Assembly: GCF_900111765.1 (NCBI RefSeq)
Contig: NZ_FOIB01000007.1
Location: 495,704 to 559,703 of the forward strand
Direction of reading: 5' to 3'
From: Myxococcus fulvus
GTDB taxonomy: Bacteria > Myxococcota > Myxococcia > Myxococcales > Myxococcaceae
DNA: 64,000 nucleotides
Shown here: one piece after another, positions 1-10,000 of the stretch
Position numbering within the stretch: the stretch's first letter is position 1
How the letters are laid out: each line of letters opens with the position of its first letter
Program-made: the position numbers and the translations under genes
Notes under the pieces: model-generated
The model's database searches: none
What the model saw: only the letters and a program-made list of their open reading frames with translations
Told to the model about the DNA's origin: nothing

Positions 1-92
1 GGCCTGCGCGGGGCGCTCTCTCTGGGCGGGCCTCGCGGGTCCCTGGTTCACGCATTGCAATCGTCCGCGCCTACCTGGAACTGGAGGATGCA

Positions 93-1004
93 TTGCGTTT
101 CGTGAGTCGCGTGGTGGTCGCGGTGGGGCTGTTGGGGTGTGGTGGTTCGGAGCTGGAGGTGCCCGAGGAGATGGAGCAGGGGACGCAGGAGATCGTGGGC
201 GGCGTCGAGGCGCGCCCCGGATCGTGGCCCTGGATCGTCAGCCTGCAAGGGAGTGGGGGCCACTTCTGTGGTGGCAGCCTGATTCGGGTGGGGAGCAAGC
301 AGGAGACCGACATCGTCCTCACCGCCGCGCACTGTGTCGCGGATGGATACGCGGGCACGACGGTGGTCGCGGGGGCCCATGACTTCTATCGGCCCTCCTC
401 CGCGCAGGTGGCCGTCCGCGTGGCCAGAGCCGTCTCTCATCCGCAGTACGATCCGGACACGACGAGGAACGACATCGCCGTCCTCAAGCTCGAGCGCCCC
501 ATCCGTATCGGGGGAACGTGTGGCGAGCCCGCCGTGCCCCCGCGTTCCAATCCCACCTCCGTGGTGTCCCTCGACAACGCGCTGAGCGTCCAGGCGGTGT
601 GTCTGCCGGCCGCGGGCGCGGAGCTCGCGGCAGGCACGATGGCGTCCATCGCGGGCTGGGGCCTGACGCGAGAGGGGGGCTATGACACGTCCAGCATCCT
701 GCTGCAGGTCGGTGTTCCCATCGTTGGGGACAGGGCCCTGGCGCAGAGCTATGCCTCGCAAGGTATCGAGATCGACGGCCCCTCGATGCTGGGCGCCGGG
801 TACGCGCAGGGAGGCATGGACGCGTGCCAGGGAGACAGCGGGGGGCCGCTGGTCGTGAAGACGGGGAGCAAGTACGTGCTCCACGGCATCACGAGCTTCG
901 GCGTGGGCTGCGCGAGGCCGGGCCTCCCGGGGGTCTACACGCAGGTCTCCAGCTTCCGCCCGTGGATCCAGGCGCGCGTCGCCGAGCTCAGTAGCGTCCG
1001 TTAG
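93..1004 (+). CDS. Secreted trypsin-like serine protease, putative lipoprotein
   Basis: Endopeptidase of the chymotrypsin/trypsin fold (family S1), 303 residues. The catalytic triad is visible: His in TAAHC, Asp in NDIAVLKL and Ser in GDSGGPL. The mature domain begins at the usual activation-like IVGG near residue 34, preceded by a short acidic pro-segment. The N-terminus is a short signal peptide ending in LLGC, which fits a lipobox, so the enzyme is probably a lipoprotein anchored to a membrane or exposed outside. I chose the TTG start at 93 because GGAGG lies 5 bases upstream; the ATG at 88 is out of frame. The gene converges with the next gene and their stop codons overlap. The substrate is unknown. 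Such proteases are very common in predatory myxobacteria. Confidence 0.9.
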   Translation: MRFVSRVVVAVGLLGCGGSELEVPEEMEQGTQEIVGGVEARPGSWPWIVSLQGSGGHFCGGSLIRVGSKQETDIVLTAAHCVADGYAGTTVVAGAHDFYRPSSAQVAVRVARAVSHPQYDPDTTRNDIAVLKLERPIRIGGTCGEPAVPPRSNPTSVVSLDNALSVQAVCLPAAGAELAAGTMASIAGWGLTREGGYDTSSILLQVGVPIVGDRALAQSYASQGIEIDGPSMLGAGYAQGGMDACQGDSGGPLVVKTGSKYVLHGITSFGVGCARPGLPGVYTQVSSFRPWIQARVAELSSVR

Positions 1005-1654
1005 CCGCGGAGCGTCACTCGCGGCGTGTAGTGGCGCACGACCGCCTTGTCGAGCGGCTCGGGATATTTCCAGAACGCCTGCTCCAGCGCATACATCCGG
1101 TCCCTCTCGTCCGGGGTCAGCATGCCCGGCAGGTCGGAGAGGGACACCATCTCTTCGGTCCCACCGTAGTGGGCGACGACGTTCAGCATGTCGTTCAGAC
1201 ATTGCCGCGTGCCCTGGGCGCCAATCCTGTCCAGCGCCTCGATGGCGAGGTGACAGGTCTCCTCGCCCCAGTTGCAGAAGAACTGCATGAAGCCGCCGTT
1301 GTTGATGTCGGCCTCCATGCGCCACAACGCGACCAGCTCCCGCTCGTCGGGCGGTAGGGCGGACAAGTCCCCGCGGACCTGTTGCAGCCGCGCGAGGGCA
1401 TGTTCGTAGAGGGCCTCCTGTTCGAGGGTCCAGACGCTGACCATGCCCTCTGGGGCGGGCTCCCAGAGGGCTGGCCAGTTCACGCCACGACCGTCCTCGG
1501 TGAGGACCCACTCACGGCGTTGCTCGGGCGTGGCCTTGTGGACGCGGATGTAGCGGCTGATGGGGAGGGACAGGACGCGACCGTCCGTCAGGCGCAGCAG
1601 GATGCTCTGCTCGTCGAAGCCCACGTCGAGGATGCGGTTGTCGTCGGGTGCCAT
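1001..1654 (-). CDS. DUF2442-like / DUF4375-like two-domain protein
   Basis: A 217-residue protein of unknown function. The first ~60 residues look like the small DUF2442 domain: DNRILDVGF, then a hydrophobic strand LLRLTDGRVLSLP. The rest resembles the DUF4375/DMP19 family, with the signature NNGGFMQFFCNWGEE near the middle, where the motif (N-GG--QF--N) is characteristic. DMP19-type proteins have been described as DNA mimics in Neisseria, but the acidic surface of that protein cannot be assumed here. No signal peptide or membrane segment, so probably cytoplasmic. It is convergent with the protease gene. Domain names are from memory and no search was run. Confidence 0.75.
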   Translation of the reverse strand: MAPDDNRILDVGFDEQSILLRLTDGRVLSLPISRYIRVHKATPEQRREWVLTEDGRGVNWPALWEPAPEGMVSVWTLEQEALYEHALARLQQVRGDLSALPPDERELVALWRMEADINNGGFMQFFCNWGEETCHLAIEALDRIGAQGTRQCLNDMLNVVAHYGGTEEMVSLSDLPGMLTPDERDRMYALEQAFWKYPEPLDKAVVRHYTPRVTLRG

Positions 1655-1961
1655 GCCGGGTCAGCCTAATACGATTTGAGCAAATGCGTGACGGTCCTCG
1701 AGGAGGAGCGCGAGCGCCGAGTCTGCGGCGGTACTCCTCCTCGGGCAACTGGCGCGCCAGCTCTTCAGTGACCGGGCAGAACTAAACATGATATGGAAAT
1801 GCCGGGATTTACTGACTTGTGCGAAAGGGACGGTATGTGAACTGTTGGGCTGGGGGAAGATTGTGCTGACTCAGGCGAAACGGGGTGTCTTTCGGGTGTG
1901 TGTCTTCACGTCAGTTCGAGACTAGCGCGGGACTATCAAGCTGCATGGAAGGAGTACTGTC
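1655..1961. other. Intergenic region without a recognised gene
   Basis: This 307-base stretch separates two divergently transcribed genes, so promoters for both should lie here. It is noticeably richer in A and T than the surroundings, particularly from about 1780 on. I see no convincing ORF, RNA gene or repeat. A strong ribosome binding site (GGAAGGAG at about 1947-1954) precedes the GTG start of the next gene. Confidence 0.5.
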
Positions 1962-2351
1962 GTGGCCACCGTGGCTAAGCGTGCGCGAGAAAAGTGGTTT
2001 TCGGCCCATATCGTCTTGGTGATCGTACCGAAGGTGCGTGCCAATCGGGGGAACGTGGATGTCTGGGAAAACATCGTTCTCGTCAAGGCGGTGAACGCGG
2101 CCGCAGCCAAACGAAAGGCAGCCAGTATTGGTCGGCTTCACGCTCGACGAAGCAAGATAGACGCTGATATTGAGTTTCGCGGCGTTCGAGCCGTTGTTGA
2201 CGTGCTGCCCTCGCTAACCGGCAAAGCCAAATGGAATGAGATCCTTGAGAGCGGCGCGGAGGTCTCTTGCAACAAGCTGCAGTTCTCTTCTCCGAGAGAG
2301 TTCTCGAAATTCATGAAGATGTTGACAGCCAAGGTTGAGTTGCATTGGTAG
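1962..2351 (+). CDS. Small DUF4288-like hypothetical protein
   Basis: A 129-residue basic protein starting with GTG, preceded by GGAAGGAG with a 7-base spacer. The pattern of an N-terminal strand (SAHIVLVIV), then ENIVLVKAVNAAAAKRKAASIG, resembles the DUF4288 family, where a conserved E-x-V strand is followed by an alpha helix. Function unknown. The gene has visibly lower GC and more mixed third positions than its neighbours, suggesting acquisition or weak selection. It converges on the biosynthetic operon and is separated from it by a hairpin. Confidence 0.6.
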   Translation: MATVAKRAREKWFSAHIVLVIVPKVRANRGNVDVWENIVLVKAVNAAAAKRKAASIGRLHARRSKIDADIEFRGVRAVVDVLPSLTGKAKWNEILESGAEVSCNKLQFSSPREFSKFMKMLTAKVELHW

Positions 2352-2438
2352 GAAAGCCAGCCGCCGTCCGATACGAAGAATGAACTCGGCAGCGCAATAG
2401 GATGCCGGTGTCTTCAATGGTGGCGGCGGTGATGAAGC

Positions 2439-2465
2439 GCAGGGGCAGCTTGGTTCTGCCCCTGC
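2439..2465. terminator. Bidirectional hairpin terminator
   Basis: A perfect 10-base inverted repeat, GCAGGGGCAG and CTGCCCCTGC, with a 7-base loop, followed on the plus strand by a pyrimidine-rich run (CTCTTCTTC). It sits between converging genes and can serve both the small upstream gene and the end of the minus-strand NRPS operon. Confidence 0.7.
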
Positions 2466-2497
2466 CTCTTCTTCGCCAACCTCAACGGCTCCCTGTG

Positions 2498-4114
2498 TTA
2501 GCTCACCGGAATCGACTGGGCGTGATGGAAGTGGTTGGTCGGGTCCCAGCGGCGCTTCACCTTGACCAGGTTGCGCGGTGCCTGACGGAAGTTCTGGAGG
2601 AAGTACAGCCACAGGGCCTGGTCCACGTTGCCCTGGGCATGCGTGCCCAGCACCTCATCCGGGTAGTTGTAGTAGCAGCCGTCCACCGTGCCCGTGGGGT
2701 CCCGCGTGGGGTTGGGTGTCCCTCCGTACGCCGCGTACACGTCCTTGTAGAAGCCGTTGATCCACCCCACGTGGGCCTCCGCCTGCTCCCGGAAGGGAGA
2801 CATCAATCCCTCGCCGGGCTTGGAGGCGTTGTTCCAGTACGTCTGGTACTGGAGCTTCATCAACGAGCTGCGCTGGGGCACCGGCGTCGACTCCGAGGGG
2901 TAGCGGTTGATGGCCCCGCCGTAGCTGTCCACCTGAAGCAGGCTCTGCGCCATCTCCGCCTGGGGAATCCCCGAGGGGTAGCGGTGCAGCCATTCGTAGA
3001 TGGCCGTCACCTGCTCGGCCGGGAACGCCTTCTTCATGTACGCGGACTTGTACTTGCCGAACTGGTTGGGCCCGGAGCCGTTCAGCGTCTGGAGAGCCTC
3101 CAGGTAGGTGATGTGCTGCGCGTCGCCGCTGGCCAACAGGTGCGTCATCATCCCCGGGTGGCCTCCCAGCGGCCTCACCAGGGGACTGGAGCGGGCGACC
3201 TTCGCGAAGCGCTTCTGGATGCGCGCCACGCTGTCCTCCGCGTTCCTGCGGTGCTGGTCATCCTTCGTCCCGGCCGGGGACGTCACCTGCAACACCATGC
3301 CCACCTGTCCTGCCGCGACGTGGTTCAACTTGAGCAACGTGAAGTTGCTGTCGGGCAGGGACGCCACCATGTCCGCGTACTCGGCGAGCAGGTTCGTGAA
3401 GGCCGTCATGTCCAGGCTGGACCAGTCCCACGCGAGCGTCCACAGCGTGGCGTGGTCCGGTGCGTCGGGAAGCTGCTGGAAGTAGTACCGGGCGATGACG
3501 CCGAAGTTGCCGCCGCCCGCGCCGCGCAGCGCCCAGAACAGGTCCTTCTCGTCCGGGTCCGCGCTGGCCGCGGAGACATGGTTCAGCTTCCCCCGGCCCG
3601 AGGCCGCGTCCCAGGTGACGATGTCCACCGCGCTCAGGTGGTCCACCGTCAGGCCATGCAGCCGGGACAGCAGCCCGTAGCCTCCGCCCGTGATGTGCCC
3701 GCCCGCGCCCACCGAGTAGCAGGAGCCCGCGGGCAGCGTCTTCCCGAACGTGTTGAGCAGCGTGCGGTAGACGGTCCAGTTCTCACAGCCCGCGTCGACG
3801 AAGTACGCCTGCCTCGCGTTGTCGAAGCCGACCTGGTTCAGCGCGGACATGTCGATGACCGCGGCCGTCTCGTCGTTGTAGACGAAGTTCTCGTAGCAGT
3901 GGCGGCCGGAGGTGATCTTCACGCCGCGCCCGTGGGTCGACAGCGCCTCGGTGACGATGGCGAGGAGCTGTTCCGGGTGCGTGGGGACGTAGACGGCTTT
4001 CAGGTTCGGCGCGAACCAGCGGCGGTCGAAGCCCTGGCGGTCGCTGAGGATCAGCGGACGCGTCGGGCCGCGACTCGCCAGTGAGAGGTTTTCGACGACG
4101 GGGGCAGTGCTCAT
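2498..4114 (-). CDS. FAD-linked oxidase, berberine-bridge-enzyme type
   Basis: A 538-residue flavin oxidase with the FAD_binding_4 domain (about residues 35-200) and a C-terminal BBE segment (YYNYPDE near residue 485). Both attachment sites expected for bicovalently bound FAD are present: His in SGRHCYE, and Cys in AGSCYSVGAGGH just before the glycine-rich GGHITGGGYG. Family members oxidise alcohols, sugars or C-H bonds using O2, and in secondary metabolism act as late tailoring enzymes (AknOx and TamL are examples). This is the last gene of NRPS operon A, 32 bases after the amidohydrolase gene, with GAGGA upstream of its ATG. I infer that it oxidises the peptide or a building block. There is no signal peptide. 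Confidence 0.9.
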   Translation of the reverse strand: MSTAPVVENLSLASRGPTRPLILSDRQGFDRRWFAPNLKAVYVPTHPEQLLAIVTEALSTHGRGVKITSGRHCYENFVYNDETAAVIDMSALNQVGFDNARQAYFVDAGCENWTVYRTLLNTFGKTLPAGSCYSVGAGGHITGGGYGLLSRLHGLTVDHLSAVDIVTWDAASGRGKLNHVSAASADPDEKDLFWALRGAGGGNFGVIARYYFQQLPDAPDHATLWTLAWDWSSLDMTAFTNLLAEYADMVASLPDSNFTLLKLNHVAAGQVGMVLQVTSPAGTKDDQHRRNAEDSVARIQKRFAKVARSSPLVRPLGGHPGMMTHLLASGDAQHITYLEALQTLNGSGPNQFGKYKSAYMKKAFPAEQVTAIYEWLHRYPSGIPQAEMAQSLLQVDSYGGAINRYPSESTPVPQRSSLMKLQYQTYWNNASKPGEGLMSPFREQAEAHVGWINGFYKDVYAAYGGTPNPTRDPTGTVDGCYYNYPDEVLGTHAQGNVDQALWLYFLQNFRQAPRNLVKVKRRWDPTNHFHHAQSIPVS

Positions 4115-4146
4115 GGTCCATCCTCAGGGGTGGAGTGGAGACAGCG

Positions 4147-5124
4147 TCAACGGCTTGCGACACGGGCCTGGTTCGAGGCGTTCCCAGCAGCTCCGGCGAG
4201 CAGCCGCGCCATGTTGTCGTGGAGGACCAGGCGGGCCTCCAGCTCGGTGATGAGTGAAAGCGGTCCATCCTCCGCGGTGAGGACGTCCACGAAGGCGCGC
4301 TGGTCCCCCTGCATGCGGAACACGGGCCAGTCCGTGCCGAAGAGGACCTTGTGGTTGATGCCGCGAGCCACCACGCGCCGCAGGGCCTCGTCCGACGAGG
4401 TCCTCAACAGGCTCTGGTAGCCGCTGACGTCCAGGTACACGTTGGGCCGGTACGCGCACAGCATGGCGCACTCGTCGGGGTAGCTCACCGAGCCGTGCGC
4501 GAGGATGAAGTTCACGGTGGGGAACGAGCGCGCCGCCAGGTCCAGCATCAGCGGCGTCGACGTGTCGAACGCCAGCACCGGTGACGTCGGGCCGATGTGC
4601 ACCACCACCGGCACGCGGTGGTGCGCGCACAGCTCGTAGTAGGGGAACAGCTCCGGCGCGCTGGGGCTCATCCCGCACGGGGGATAGACCTTGAACCCGC
4701 TGAAGCCCCACTCCACCAGCGAGCGCTCGAACAGGTCCACTCCGTCCTTTCCCCACCGGGGGTCCACGCCGCCGAACACCACCAGCTTCCCGGGGTGGCG
4801 CTTCAGCACCTCTGCGTGCGCCAGGAGGGTCTCCTCGACGGTGAGCGGACAGTCCGTGAGCGCGTAGCTGTAGTCGGCCGCGAGCAGCACCGCGCGCTCG
4901 ATGCCCGCGGCCTCCATCTCCGCCACCAGCTGGTCGCAGAGCGGGTCCTGGAGCTTCTGGAGGTAGGTGTTCGCCAGCTTCTGGGGCGTGGCTCGCAGGC
5001 CCTGCGCGGTGAGGGCCGCGACGCCATTGGCCACGACGCCGTCGATGAAGGAGCGGGGGATGAACCGCTCCGAGGCGATGTGGCAGTGCGCGTCGATGAT
5101 GCGCGGCGGAGGAGCTTGCGTCAT
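4147..5124 (-). CDS. Amidohydrolase-2 family metal-dependent hydrolase
   Basis: A 325-residue TIM-barrel hydrolase (PF04909-like). Metal ligands can be followed: the N-terminal DAHCHI (HxH), VVVHIGPTS, LAHGSVS and the C-terminal GTDWP. Relatives hydrolyse or decarboxylate small carboxylates and amides. I chose the ATG at 5124 because it overlaps the stop of the carrier-protein gene (ATGA), typical of translational coupling; the longer open frame upstream reads through the carrier gene in another frame. Its position between a carrier protein and an FAD oxidase suggests it acts on a carrier-bound or released intermediate of this cluster. It could also be a release or decarboxylation enzyme; the substrate is unknown. 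Confidence 0.85.
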   Translation of the reverse strand: MTQAPPPRIIDAHCHIASERFIPRSFIDGVVANGVAALTAQGLRATPQKLANTYLQKLQDPLCDQLVAEMEAAGIERAVLLAADYSYALTDCPLTVEETLLAHAEVLKRHPGKLVVFGGVDPRWGKDGVDLFERSLVEWGFSGFKVYPPCGMSPSAPELFPYYELCAHHRVPVVVHIGPTSPVLAFDTSTPLMLDLAARSFPTVNFILAHGSVSYPDECAMLCAYRPNVYLDVSGYQSLLRTSSDEALRRVVARGINHKVLFGTDWPVFRMQGDQRAFVDVLTAEDGPLSLITELEARLVLHDNMARLLAGAAGNASNQARVASR

Positions 5125-5420
5125 GCCGACTCCGCCCGGGGGCCGGCCGCGCGGGCCTGTTCGACCAGACGCCGGCTCATGTCGATGGCGTCCCGCACGG
5201 TGTGCAGCCGCCCCAGGTCCACGTCCGAGGCGAGCTCGTCCAGGGCCACGCCGAAGGTCTCCTCCAGCCGGAACAGCAGGCTCGCCACGCCGAGCGAGTC
5301 GATGCCCAGGTCCTTGCGCAGGCTCAGCTCCGGCGTGATGGCCGCCTTGCGGAACCGGCGCGGCACGGCCTGGGCAATCATCGCGATGACCTTCTCCTCG
5401 AACGTCGGGTCGCCCGTCAT
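5121..5420 (-). CDS. Stand-alone acyl/peptidyl carrier protein
   Basis: A 99-residue carrier protein with the phosphopantetheine attachment serine in GIDSLGVASL near residue 40, embedded in a four-helix carrier pattern. The protein would carry an acyl or aminoacyl group as a thioester. Its gene lies directly after the AMP-forming ligase and overlaps the amidohydrolase start by four bases, so the likely partner for loading is that ligase. A strong GGAGCAC-type ribosome binding region lies upstream of the ATG. Confidence 0.93.
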   Translation of the reverse strand: MTGDPTFEEKVIAMIAQAVPRRFRKAAITPELSLRKDLGIDSLGVASLLFRLEETFGVALDELASDVDLGRLHTVRDAIDMSRRLVEQARAAGPRAESA

Positions 5421-5447
5421 GGTGCTCCTCGAAGTCCTGCGGGGTGC

Positions 5448-7064
5448 TCAGCTCGCGGCGCGGTCGAGCTGGGTCTGGAAGACGTCGCCGATGCGCTTGC
5501 GGTCCAACTTCAGATTCGGGCGCAACAGCCCGTTCTCCCGCGTGAAGGCCTCCTGCGCGAACACCACGCGCCCCACGCGGAGCGACTGCCTCTGCCCTCC
5601 CACTTCCTCCACGTGGCGCTCGATGCGGCGCTTCGCCTCCACGTCGTCGGGGTTCTTGGGGAGCACCACCGCGACCAGGCACGTCAGGGTGCCGCCGCCG
5701 AACACCACGGACTTGGCCACCTCCGGACAGCGGTCGATCTCCGCCTCCACCAGCTCCGGATGAACCTTCTCTCCGCCCGAGGTGATGATGATCTCCTTCT
5801 TGCGGCCCACCAGGTACAGGTAGCCCTCCGCGTCGAAGCGCCCCACGTCACCCGTGGCCACGCGGTTGCCGCCGATGAAGGTCTTCTCGTTCTCTCCGTC
5901 CGCGCACTCGAAGTACCCGGTCGCGTACATGTGCTCGCGGTGGACGATGATTTCTCCATCCGGTGCCAGCTCCACCTTGGGGCCCGGGAGCAGTCGGCCC
6001 ACGCTCCCCAACCGGTGGGCCTCGGCGGTGTTGAGGGAGACGGAGCCGCACTCGGTGACGCCGTAGGTCTCGAAGACGGGCAGGCGCATCAGCTCGAGCA
6101 GCTCCAGCGTGGAGCGCTTGGTGGGGGCCATCCCCGTCACCATGAAGCGCATGCGTCCACCGAGCGTCTCGTGGACCTCGCGGAAGAGCCGCCGTGCCAT
6201 GGCGTCGCGCGCGGACCGGGAGGGCAGCCGCCGGGCGATTCCGCCGAGGACCCGGGCCAGGAGCTGCTTCGAGCGGGGCAGGTTGCCGAAGCGGGTCTCG
6301 ATGGCTTCGTAGAGCGTGGGCGGGGCCACCAGCGCGGTGGGCCGCAGCTCCTTCATCGCGCGGAACAGGTGGACCGGCTCCGTGACGATGAGGTCGAACC
6401 CGTACCAGAACGCCGCGTAGTACATCAGCCGCTGCTGGAAGTTGGAGATGGGCAGGAACAACAACATCGAGTCATCGGGGCAGGTCCTCGCCGCGCGGAC
6501 GAAGGCGTCCAGGCTCTCCTCGACTCCCCGGCGGTTGAGGACGAGCCCCTTCAGCCACCCCGAGGAGCCCGAGGAGAAGACGAGCCAGGGCTGGTCGAAG
6601 CTCTCCGGGGGGGGCTCGGTGCCCCGGTCGATGGCGCGCACGCCATCGTTCGGTCCATCGAGCGCGGCCAGTGCGGCGTTCGTGTGTCCCTCGCGCTGCC
6701 TTCCGGGGACCAGGAGCAGCGAGAGCTGGTAGCGCTCGAGCAGCTCGTCGGGAGGTCTGGCGGCGAAGTCGTCGGGGAACGCGACGGTGACGGCGCGAAG
6801 CTCGAGCAGCGCCAGGTCGTGGACCAACCACTCGTAGCAATTCGGGGCCCGGATGCCCACGCGCATGCCCGGACGGACGCCCCAGCGCGCCAGCGTGGCC
6901 CTCGTCGTCACGACGTCCTCGTGCACCTGCGCGTGGCTTCGGCGGACGACCTTGCCTTTCTCGAAGGTGATGACCTCGCGCGAGGGATGCGCCAGCAGGC
7001 GGGGCAACATCCGACGCACGTCGATGGTGTCCATCGGCGTCTCCTTGTTCCGGGCGTGGCTCAT
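5448..7064 (-). CDS. AMP-forming acyl/aryl ligase (free-standing adenylating enzyme)
   Basis: A 538-residue ANL-superfamily enzyme. The ATP-binding loop is LVFSSGSSGWLKG, the aromatic/acid motif is FETYGVTECG, the hinge region is ATGDVGRFD with GRKKEIIITSGGEKV, and the C-terminal catalytic lysine lies in RPNLKLDRKRI. Overall it looks like a medium-chain or aryl acyl-CoA ligase rather than an amino-acid A domain or a FAAL. I chose the start at 7064 because the ATG overlaps the stop of the NRPS gene (ATGA) and follows GGAGGAAGG; a second possible ATG lies at 7034. It is followed by a free carrier protein. The tight coupling to an NRPS whose first A domain looks dead makes it a candidate to load carrier domains in trans. 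Confidence 0.88.
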   Translation of the reverse strand: MSHARNKETPMDTIDVRRMLPRLLAHPSREVITFEKGKVVRRSHAQVHEDVVTTRATLARWGVRPGMRVGIRAPNCYEWLVHDLALLELRAVTVAFPDDFAARPPDELLERYQLSLLLVPGRQREGHTNAALAALDGPNDGVRAIDRGTEPPPESFDQPWLVFSSGSSGWLKGLVLNRRGVEESLDAFVRAARTCPDDSMLLFLPISNFQQRLMYYAAFWYGFDLIVTEPVHLFRAMKELRPTALVAPPTLYEAIETRFGNLPRSKQLLARVLGGIARRLPSRSARDAMARRLFREVHETLGGRMRFMVTGMAPTKRSTLELLELMRLPVFETYGVTECGSVSLNTAEAHRLGSVGRLLPGPKVELAPDGEIIVHREHMYATGYFECADGENEKTFIGGNRVATGDVGRFDAEGYLYLVGRKKEIIITSGGEKVHPELVEAEIDRCPEVAKSVVFGGGTLTCLVAVVLPKNPDDVEAKRRIERHVEEVGGQRQSLRVGRVVFAQEAFTRENGLLRPNLKLDRKRIGDVFQTQLDRAAS

Positions 7065-10000
7065 GGGCCTTCCTCCTGGAGTGCCGCCCACTGTCGCTGG
7101 GCCTCCTCGGCGGGGAGCGCCTCCAGCTCCGCGAGCAGCAGGGCCACCTCGTCCTCACTCGCTGCATCCGCTCGGGTCTGGATGATGACCACAGCGAGCC
7201 GCTCGACGGTGGGCGCCTCGAACACGCGTCGCAAGGGCAGCTCCGTCCCCAGCTCACCGCGGATGCGCGACACCAGTCGCGTCGCGAGCAGCGAGTGTCC
7301 TCCCAGCTCGAAGAAGTCGTCGTGGACGCCCACGCGCGCGACTCGCAGCAGCTCCACCCAGAGCTTCGCCAGCGCCTCCTCCACGGGTGTCCTCGGTGCG
7401 ACGAAGCGGTCCGCGCTCGTTGGGAGCACTTCGTCGGAGTCGGGCAGGGCGCGTCGGTCCAGCTTGCCGGTGGGCGTGAGAGGCAGGGCGTCCATGCGCA
7501 CGAACGCCGACGGCACCATGTGCTCGGGCAGCGAGGCTCCGAGCCATGCGCGCAGCTCGTTTGCCGCGAGGTCGCGAGCGTCCACTGTCTGGAAGAAGGC
7601 CACCAGTCTGGGGCGTCCTTCGCCGTCGGGCCGGGTCGTCACCGCGGCTTCCTTCACCGCCGGGTGCTGACGCAGTCGCGCCTCGACTTCGCCGGGCTCG
7701 ACCCGATAGCCACGAATCTTCACCTGCTCGTCCACGCGGCCCAGGAACTGGACGGTGCCGTCGCGCAGGTAGCGCGCGCGGTCGCCCGTGCGGTACAGGC
7801 GCTCGCCGGGCCACAGCGGGTCGGGAGGGCCGGGGATGAACTTCTCCGCCGTCGCAACGGGACGGCCCAGGTATCCGCGCGCGAGCATCATCCCGCCGAG
7901 GTGCAGCTCACCCGGGACCCCCACTGGGACGGGTTGTCCCCAGCGGTCCAGCACGTGGAGCGTGGCGTTGGGGATGGGGCGACCGATGGCGGGGAGCGCG
8001 GGCCACGACGCGGGAGGGCCTTCCAGCGTCAGCTCGCTCACCACGTGGGTCTCCGATGGACCGTATTGGTTGTGCAGCGTGGCCTGGAGGCGCGAGAACA
8101 GGTGGGCGATGGACGGAGTGATTTGGAGTTGCTCACCCGCGGTGATGACCTCGCGCAGGCTGGCGGGGGTGCCACCCAGCTCCCGGGCCCGGTCCGCGAG
8201 TTGCTGGAGCGCGACGTAGGGGAGGAAGACGCGGTGGACATCCTCGGTCACGAGCAGGCGCCACAGCACCTCCGGGTCCCTGCGCTGCTCCTCCGTGACG
8301 AGGACCAGCGTGCCGCCCGCGCACCACGTGGAGAACAGCTCCTGGAAGGACACGTCGAAGCTCAAGGACGCGAACTGCAGCGTCCTCGCGCCGAGGGGAA
8401 GCTGAGAGCGCGCCATCTGCCAGTGGAGCAGATTGACCAGCGGGCGGTGCGGCATCGCCACGCCCTTGGGTGTGCCCGTGGAGCCCGAGGTGAAGATGAC
8501 GTACGCCAGCGTGTCCGGTGACGGAGGTATCGGCGGCGTGATGGGGCGGAGCGGTGAGGTGTCCTCCTCGTCGCAGTCGATGAGCCGGGCGAGGTCGACA
8601 GGGAGCCGCTCGCGTGTGCCCCGGTGGGTGAGCACCACGGGCACCTTCGCGTCGGTGAGCATGAAGGCGAGTCGCTCCTTCGGGAACCCGGGGTCGAGGG
8701 GCAGGTACGCTGCGCCGGAGCGCAGGACGGCGAGCACCGCTACCGCCATCTCCAGCGAGCGCTCCAGGCAGATTCCGACGACGACCCCGGGCCCGGCGCC
8801 GAGTCCACGCAGGCGCGTGGCCAGGGCCTCCGAGCGTTCATCGAGTTCGCGGTAGGTCAGGGCGCGGGGGCCGAAGAGGACGGCTCGCAGGTCCGGGGTG
8901 CGCTCCGCTTGCCGTGCGAACAGCTCGTGCACGCACAGGTCCGGTGCGGGCGTGCGAGGTGGGTTCCAGCGCGCCAGCGCGGCCTGCTCCGTCGGGTCCA
9001 GCATGGGGAGCCGCGCGACGGGGAGGTCCGGTGTGGCGAGCGCGGAGGCGAGGAGGTTGCGCAGATGGGACGCCATCCCGGAGATGGTCTCCGGGTCGAA
9101 CAGGTCCGAGTTGTACTCGAGGCTCGCCTGGAGGGACTCGGAGGTCTCCGCGACGAACAGGATGAGGTCGAACTTGGCGGTGCCCGTGCCCATCGCGGGA
9201 GCACCGGAGGCCAGTCGCGCGCCCTCCGCGGACAGCGGTCGCCCCGTGTTCTGCAGGGCGAGCATCACCTGGAACAGCGGGTTGTACGCGAGGTTGCGTC
9301 CGGGGTTCAGCTCCTCGACCAGCTTCTCGAAGGGCAGGTGCTGATGCGCATAGGCGCCGATCGCCACCTCTCGGACGCGTGCGAGCAGTTGACGGAAGCT
9401 CTCCTCGCCGGTGACTCGGGTGCGCATGGGCAGCGTGTTGGCGAAGAAGCCGATCATCCCCTCCAGCTCGGGACGCACGCGGTTCGCGATGGGCGAGCCG
9501 ACCACCAGATCGTCCTGTCCCGAGTAGCGGTGGAGGAGCAGGTTGAAGGCGGCGAGCAGTCCCATGAACAACGTGCAGCCCTCGGCCTGACAGAAGCGCA
9601 GCAGGTCCGCGGAGGGCAGGGTGAAGGGATGGAGTCCGCCTCGGAAGACCTGGACCGGAGGACGCGCCCTGTCCGTGGGTAGGGACAACACGGGCGGCGC
9701 GCCGCGCAGGTGCTCCTTCCAATAGGTGAGCTGGCTTTCGAGCACGGAGCCCGTCAACCACTGTCGCTGCCAGGCCGCGAAGTCCGCGTACTGGAGCTCC
9801 AGCGGAGGCAGCGATGCGGGTGTGCCTGTCCGGCCCGCTTCGTAGAAGGCGCTCAGCTCACGGAAGAGCACGTCGGCCGACCAGGCATCGGCCACGATGT
9901 GGTGCACGGTGAGGAGGAGGACGTAGTCGTTGTCCGCGAGGTGCAGAAGCCGGGCGCGCAGCAGGGGGCCGCGCGAGAGGTCGAAGGGATGCTGTGCTTC

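Noticed and set aside
2402..4084. 560-residue open frame on the plus strand opposite the FAD oxidase.
   Set aside because: It is the antisense shadow of a GC-rich gene, with a low-complexity Arg/Val/Leu composition and no family motif.
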